DNA of 64,000 bases from an uncultured bacterium (GTDB taxonomy: Bacteria; Cloacimonadota; Cloacimonadia; Cloacimonadales; Cloacimonadaceae). A program made the position numbers and the translations under genes. The DNA lies in the NCBI GenBank assembly GCA_938009275.1, contig CALLHY010000024.1, forward strand, positions 45,315-109,314, in the 5' to 3' direction. The notes below the pieces were generated by a model. That model was not told the origin of the DNA. It worked only from the letters and a program-made list of their open reading frames with translations, and searched no databases. This document shows positions 54,201-60,700 of this stretch, one piece after another. Position 1 is the first letter of the stretch. Every line of letters starts with the position of its first letter.

Positions 54201-55732
54201 AAGACGAGAATAAGATATTAGAAGAGTTCAAGGTAGAATATGCTGCCACAGTTCATGTCCAGGATGGTCAGAAGATTGCCAGGGACACCAAGCTCTTATC
54301 TTGGGACCAGTTCAATAATCCACTTATCTCAACAGCCAAGGGTGTGCTTCATTACGAGAACTTCATTAAGGACATCACCTATAAAGAAGAATACAATGAT
54401 ATTACCTTCATGCGTGAGCTTACTATCATAGAATCCAAAGATCGTAAAAAACAGCCCCAGTTCAAGGTTGTGGGTGAAGACGGCACAGTACGTTTGATTC
54501 CGCTTCCTACTGGTCTGGTTATCCGAGTGGAAGATGGTAGCTTTGTTCACACAGGTGATATCCTTGGCCAAACCTCACGGATGACCATTAAGCAACGAGA
54601 CATTACCGGTGGTCTGCCTCGGGTTCAGGACTTGTTTGAAGCTCGTGTACCCAAAGACAAGGCGAAGATATCGGATATCGACGGCACAGTTACTATTGGT
54701 GGCCTGAAGAAGACGGGTCGTGACATATTTGTTACTCCAAGTAACGGCTTGTTTGCTCCATCTGATGGCAAAGTATTGGTGATTACTGACGATGATAAAA
54801 AGCAGTATATCGCTGTACTCTCTGAGAAAGCAGTAATCGCAGAGAACGATGGCAAGGTTACTATTGTAGAAGAAAACAAAAAGAAGTATATCCACATTGC
54901 CAAACGAAATCAGAAACCTATGGTGTATGAAGTACCCAAGGGCATGCAGATTATTGTTAAGAATGATGAATCGGTTAAATCCGGTGCTCCTCTGTGTGGA
55001 AAAGTGTATGCAGTTCCGGCGGAACAAGAAAGCATCGTAAATACCGGTGATACAGTATCACAACACCAGCCCATTGCCGGTCGTAAATATACAATCCCTT
55101 CAGGAAAGCGTATCATAGTTCACCAAGGTGACTATGTGGAAAGTGGCGACGCATTATCCGATGGTCCTTTCGATCCACACGATATGCTGGTTAAAGGTGT
55201 TATCGAAGCACAGATGCTCATTCTGAACGAAGTGCAGGAAATCTATCGTAAGCAAGGCGTTAAGATAGACGACAAGCATGTTAGCGTAATCATCAGACAG
55301 ATGTTTAAGAAGGTCAGAATCACCGAAAGTGGAAGTACCAGCTTCCTACAGGGCGACATTGTTGACAAAATATTGGTGGAAAAAGAGAACCGGGAAGCCA
55401 TAGAATATGGTAAAACTCCTGCCCAATTTGAGCAGTTGCTTTTGGGCATCACCAAAACTTCCCTATTGACAGAAAGCTGGCTTTCAGCAGCGTCATTCCA
55501 GGAGACCACAAAGGTACTTACCAAAGCCGCCATCGAAGGTCGCGTAGACAGGCTGGAAGGCTTGAAGGAAAGCATCATACTAGGACATCGGATTCCTGTG
55601 GGAACCGGTACAAAGGTATATAACCAGATGTTAAAAGATGCTGTTGGTTCAGGTAAAACCGTTGCTCAGATAGTTACTGAGTTCGGTCATCCGGCAGCCC
55701 AGGAAGATAGCGGGGATTACCTCGATTTCTAA
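51251..55732 (+). CDS. rpoC: RNA polymerase beta' subunit, with C-terminal-region insertion
   Basis: The 1493-aa subunit has a zinc ribbon ([19 protein letters not shown]), the active-site loop [14 protein letters not shown], the bridge helix / trigger region [20 protein letters not shown] and the second zinc site [11 protein letters not shown]. The start is GTG 51251 after AAGGAG. It is longer than the ~1400 of E. coli: between [11 protein letters not shown] (~1139) and [12 protein letters not shown] (~1305) there are about 165 residues where I recall about 60 in other groups. The extra part repeats a hairpin pattern (KYIHI, [20 protein letters not shown]). Confidence 0.97.
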   Translation: [1493 protein letters not shown]

Positions 55733-55774
55733 TAAAGATTTACCACACTGAAAATATAGAAAAGGAGAATATCA

Positions 55775-56155
55775 GTGCCAACCATCAACCAACTGATCCG
55801 TAAAGGCAGAACCGAAGTTGAGAAGAAAAAGAAAAACAGGGCTCTAATGGAATGTCCGCAAAGGCGCGGAGTATGCACACGTGTTTACACGACTACGCCC
55901 AAGAAACCCAACTCGGCTCTCAGAAAAGTCGCTCGTGTCCGTTTAGTAAACGGATTTGAAATCACTGCTTATATCCCCGGCGAAGGCCATAACTTGCAAG
56001 AACACTCCATCGTGCTAGTTCGCGGTGGCCGTGTAAAAGACCTTCCCGGTGTTCGTTACCACATCGTCCGCGGTGCTCTTGATTCCGCCGGCGTAGAAAA
56101 ACGCGAAAACTCCCGTTCCAAATATGGAACCAAACGCCCCAAAGCCAAGAAATAG
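55775..56155 (+). CDS. rpsL: Ribosomal protein uS12
   Basis: The 126-aa protein begins [13 protein letters not shown] and contains [15 protein letters not shown] and [12 protein letters not shown], the regions where streptomycin-resistance changes are known in other bacteria. The start is GTG 55775 with AAGGAG upstream, since the family N-terminus is (M)PTINQL. It is 42 nt after rpoC. Confidence 0.97.
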   Translation: MPTINQLIRKGRTEVEKKKKNRALMECPQRRGVCTRVYTTTPKKPNSALRKVARVRLVNGFEITAYIPGEGHNLQEHSIVLVRGGRVKDLPGVRYHIVRGALDSAGVEKRENSRSKYGTKRPKAKK

Positions 56156-56169
56156 GGAGGAGATGACTA

Positions 56170-56640
56170 ATGCCAAGAAAACGTAAAGCTGTCGTCCGCG
56201 AAGTATTGCCGGATCCCAAGTATAACGATGTAGTATTAACCAAGTTCATGAACTGCCTAATGATTCAGGGCAAGAAAAGCATAGCTGAAAAAATCGTCTA
56301 TGGTGCATTCGACATTATTGCTGCGAAAACCAAACAGGAACCCCTGGAAGTGTTTAAGTCTGCATTGGAAAATGTACGTCCGTTGGTTAAGGTTGTATCA
56401 CGCCGCGTCGGCGGTTCGAACTACCAGATCCCAACCGAAGTGAATGAGAAAAACGGCCGTGCCATGGCTTTCAGATGGATCATCAGTTTTGCCCGTAACC
56501 GCAGTGAAAAGACCATGACCGAAAAACTTGCTGCAGAATTGATGGCAGCCCACAAGAAAGAAGGCTCATCAATTAAAAAACGCGAAGATACCCACAAGAT
56601 GGCCGACGCCAACAAAGCTTTTGCCCACTTAAGATGGTAG
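56170..56640 (+). CDS. rpsG: Ribosomal protein uS7
   Basis: The 156-aa protein has PRKRKAVVREVLPDPKYND, then VVKVVSRRVGGSNYQIPTEV and KKREDTHKMADANKAFAHLRW at the end. S7 nucleates the 30S head. In most bacteria fusA and tuf follow; here the run ends after rpsG with a terminator. Confidence 0.97.
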   Translation: MPRKRKAVVREVLPDPKYNDVVLTKFMNCLMIQGKKSIAEKIVYGAFDIIAAKTKQEPLEVFKSALENVRPLVKVVSRRVGGSNYQIPTEVNEKNGRAMAFRWIISFARNRSEKTMTEKLAAELMAAHKKEGSSIKKREDTHKMADANKAFAHLRW

Positions 56641-56672
56641 TTCTATTGCGTTAGCAAGACATACTATATTCG

Positions 56673-56708
56673 GAGGAGAGATGCATGTCTCTCCTCTATT
56701 TTTTTATC
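56673..56708 (+). terminator. Terminator after rpsG
   Basis: gaggagaga (56673-56681) pairs with tctctcctc (56688-56696), loop tgcatg, followed by a T-rich run. Confidence 0.85.
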
Positions 56709-56826
56709 TCCTATCAAGTGCCAACGTTACAATCCCTATCTATATCAATAATGTTTCTGCATTTAGGCATTATGACAACTTGTTTTACATGCCTCCAGCA
56801 TGATCCCTCAGCATTACAAATATTGC

Positions 56827-56899
56827 TGCTTCCCTGCTGCTTCCTTGCTGCTATCCTGTGTCAAATACAGGATAGCAGCAAGGAAGCAGCAGGGAAGCA
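56827..56899. repeat. Perfect 33-bp inverted repeat with 11-bp units
   Basis: Positions 56827-56859 and 56867-56899 are perfectly complementary with a 7-nt loop. The left side is three 11-mers in register, tgctgcttccc (56824), tgctgcttcct and tgctgctatcc; the right side mirrors them. There is no T-run after it, and the rpsG terminator stands about 120 nt earlier. Confidence 0.9.
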
Positions 56900-56993
56900 T
56901 TAAGTTTCTTAGACCATTGCACATTAATAGAAAACGGGCTACAGCCAGTTGGAGCAACGGATTTATCCGGTATTAAGGCTAAACAAATGACTT

Positions 56994-57081
56994 TGGGGAT
57001 TACATTATCATCTGCTAACCAGATAAATCTGGTTATTCCAGCCGAATAAATTCGGCGTTCCAGATTATGCAATGATCTTTT
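56994..57081 (+). repeat. Family B double-palindrome element, copy 2
   Basis: Same order as copy 1: ccagataaatctgg (57019-57032), gccgaat-aa-attcggc (57041-57056), then ccagattatgcaatgatcttt. It lacks about 20 nt between the second palindrome and the end present in copy 1. Confidence 0.8.
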
Positions 57082-57773
57082 TCTTTGATGCACGCCCCCT
57101 CAACACCATCTCTAGCGGGGGCAGCATCTCAGCACCGATGCCTGGCGAGTATATATCTCATTCATGTTATCTGATAGTAGAAAATATACAACAGATGAGT
57201 GGGTGAGAGACTAATCATTGTGCTTGACACAAGAGCAAACACTTACACAATGCAATTTACCTTCATTCATAGCCTTTATAAGAACGTGTAAGAGGCTAAA
57301 ATGAAATAAGTTAGAATAGATTGCTACCCTTTGTGGTCGCGGCTTTCCAGGTTTCATAAGTGCATAGCAGAGGAGTTTATTTGAAGATGCTTCTCATATC
57401 CCCCTTTAAGCGGTATAAAAATGCAAGTTTTGTCTTACTTGTTGAAGCAACAAGTAATGCTATGGCACGCATCAACAAAGCAAGCTTAGTACATGCACTC
57501 CCCTTAAGATTGAATTACATTACTAATGGTGAATTACTTAAGCCATTTTCTGCCCACAGTTTGTTAGCTAATCATCGCACATTACTACCGAATGCTGTGG
57601 CTGGAGATGAGTTAAGAATTTCCGATTCATATCCCACGTCAAAATCAAACAGGAATTCATCCCGATATGGGCATATCAATACTTCTATCGCAGTACCAGA
57701 ACAGCCCATGTCTGACCTAAGGGAGTTGAATATCCGATAAAAAGACTAAATACAATGTACATAAGGAATAAGT

Positions 57774-60700
57774 ATGAAAAAACACTTACTACTTGTGATG
57801 GTGCTGCTGTTCGCAGTGTCATGTATTTTTGCCGCATCGGTAGATACTTTTACTGCCGATAGGGTGGCAAGGAATTTTGTTCTGGAAAGATTAGGTACAG
57901 ACTACTCAGTTGTATCGTTAAAGAAACTCGACACAGCTAATGAGGATTCCTATATCTATGTCGTTAATCTTAACCCCAAGGGATTTGTTTTAATTGCCGC
58001 TGATGATGCTGCTACTCCAATCCTCGGATTCAGTACCAGCAACAATTGGAAAGAATTTGAAATGCCAATTCAGTTAGAAGAAATGTTACACAACTGGAAC
58101 GGGCAGTTACACACAATTGTAACACGTAAGCTGTCAGCCGATCTCCCCACAGCTGTTTTGTGGAGCAAATACAATCGTGACGCTATGAGCTTTGAACCCA
58201 ATCGCAATACTCGTAGTGTAAGCCCTTTGATTACCTCTATTTGGGGGCAGGGTACATACTACAATGCTCAGTGCCCTTCGGGAACACCTGTGGGATGCGT
58301 TGCCACTGCAATGGCTCAAATAATGAGATATTGGGCATTCCCGTCGGTGGGACAGGGTTCCAATAGCTATAATTGCCCCCCCTATGGAGTGCAATCGGCA
58401 GATTTTGGAGCAACCACCTACAATTGGGCTGCCATGCCAAATGCCCTAAATACCAATAACTCCTCAGTAGCTACCATCTGCCGTCATGCAGGTGTGTCTG
58501 TAAATATGGATTATGCTCCTGATGGATCAGGTGCATACAGCACGGACGTTCCAGCAGCATTGATAAATAACTTTAAGTACAAATCTACCACCCAATACCT
58601 TAGCAGAGGCATGTATTCTGCATCAAACTGGGATACAATTATCAAGGGTGAGCTGGATAATGCTCGTCCGGTTTACTACTCTGGCTCAAGCGCAGGATCA
58701 GGTGGGCATGCCTTTATAGTAGATGGATACACAGGAACCTATCCCAGTGCTACCTACCACATTAACTGGGGCTGGTACGGTTATTATAATGGCTACTTTG
58801 CTTTGGCTTCCCTCAATCCTGGCACCGATGATTTTAACAGCAATCAGGCTGCGGTGGTAGGTATTGAACCATCAGTGAATATTCCTTTGTTATCTGAAAC
58901 TTTTGATGGGACTACCTTCCCGCCAACTGACTGGACGCGGTCGCACACTTCCTGGACAAGAACTACCACCTCGACCTATATAATAACAGGAACCGCATCG
59001 GCGATGAACAGCGGAACAGGTAATCAAAATGGACGCAGGCTTGTTACTCCCAAGCTCAGTGTAGACGGTACGGTTCCAATTACCTTCAAAGGAAAAAGAG
59101 GAACTGGTAGCTACAGCGAAGCCATCACGGTGCAATACTCTACAGATGGTACAAGCTGGACAAGTCTTAGCACATACTCGTTAACTGCTACAGCTACATT
59201 ATTCACTCAATCCCTAGCGTCACTTAGCCCTGGTGATTACTATATTGGGTTCCTAACTGCCAATGCTACTACAGTTAGCACTCAAACCAAGAGGTTCATA
59301 ATCGATGATGTTACTGGCCCTCAATTGTGGATTAATCCAGTTCCAATTGCGGCGATCAATATTAGTAGCTGGGCTGCGGGATCGACCACACCTGGTGAAG
59401 CAATCGAGTCTGGCCCAATTTTCCAGCTTTCAAACATTGCTGGGGGTACTTTGCAAATACAAAGTATCACCAACCTTAGTGGCACAGAATTTACTACCAC
59501 GATTAATCCTGGTGTCCAGTTGATTACCGGGCAAATTCATGAGTTTGGATTTACTTACGAGCCATTAGTATATGGAACAGCAAATCAAGCATTTCAAATA
59601 GTTACCAATGGCGGGACAATAAACATCACATTGACTGGCAGCGCATTGTATGCTTCTATGTCTGACGGTTTTGAATCCTACACCGATTTTGCCTTAAGTT
59701 TTCCGCCCTGGACTCAAAGAGATGGTGATGGCTTTGCTACTTATACTATCACCAATGTCACATTTACAAATCAAGGTTACACGGGGTCATATATATTATT
59801 CAATCCCTCCATGTGTGATCCCTCGCAAGTAGGAACCGCACTCGAAGCGCACGGTGGTGATAAACTGGCAGCCTGTTTTGCTGGAACTTCTGCACCAAAT
59901 AATGATTGGTTAATTTCCCCCGAACTTACGTTAGGGGCAACAGGAACGCTGAGGTTCTGGGCAAAGTCTTACACAGACCAGTATGGATTAGAGCGGTTCA
60001 AAGTTCTTACCTCAACCACTACTAATGTATATACTTCATTCACTACCTATCTTGCAGGCTCTGCCTCAACTTATGTATCTGCACCAGTAACATGGACTGA
60101 GTACACATACACTTTACCTCAGAACGTGAAGTATTTCGCTATCCAGTGCGTATCCAACGATGCCTTCATCTTCATGGTTGATGACGTGATGGTTACAGAT
60201 AGTTCTACGCCTCCACCCCCACAATTTGGCAATCTTAGTGGCTATGTGTATCGATATGGTACCAGCACGCCAATTGCCAATGCGAAGGTTGCGGTGGGAA
60301 CAAAGTCTGCGTACACCGATGCTACAGGCTTTTATCAGATAAATAACCTGGTGGTTAACTCATACACTGCAAATTGCACCACTCCCGGTATGTTCTACTT
60401 TGGTACTAGTGCAACGGGAGTTGCAATTACCCAGGGTAATACTACAAACCAAAACTTTTATCTTACGTGGGCAGAACTAGCTGTGAATCCCACCAGCATA
60501 AGTGCAAGTGTATATTCTTCGGAAACAGCACTCGTGCCGATGACTATTGCTAATCCTGGCGGAACTGCTGACTTGCAGTATGAGATGTTTTTCTCATCCG
60601 CCAGTTCTGTGAGGAATGGTATTCCGCATACAAAGAGATTGCCTGCGGAAGTACTAGGTGAAGGATACAGATTTGAGCCCCAAAGCTATCCTGCTACAGA

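Larger units (their letters stand above)
56709..57773. other. 1.1-kb gap with hairpin and family B repeat
   Basis: Two open frames (56685-56903 and 57360-57740) have no ribosome site or recognisable content; the first is an accident of the hairpin. The gap holds the 56827-56899 inverted repeat, the family B copy, and a TTGACA at 57224-57229. No gene is supported. Confidence 0.6.

Noticed and set aside
56685..56903. 72-codon open frame after rpsG
   Set aside because: It starts inside the rpsG terminator and runs through the 33-bp inverted repeat, so it is an accident of sequence.
57360..57740. 126-codon open frame before the C10 protease
   Set aside because: No ribosome site, no recognisable composition or domain, and random-looking sequence; it lies in a gap rich in repeats.
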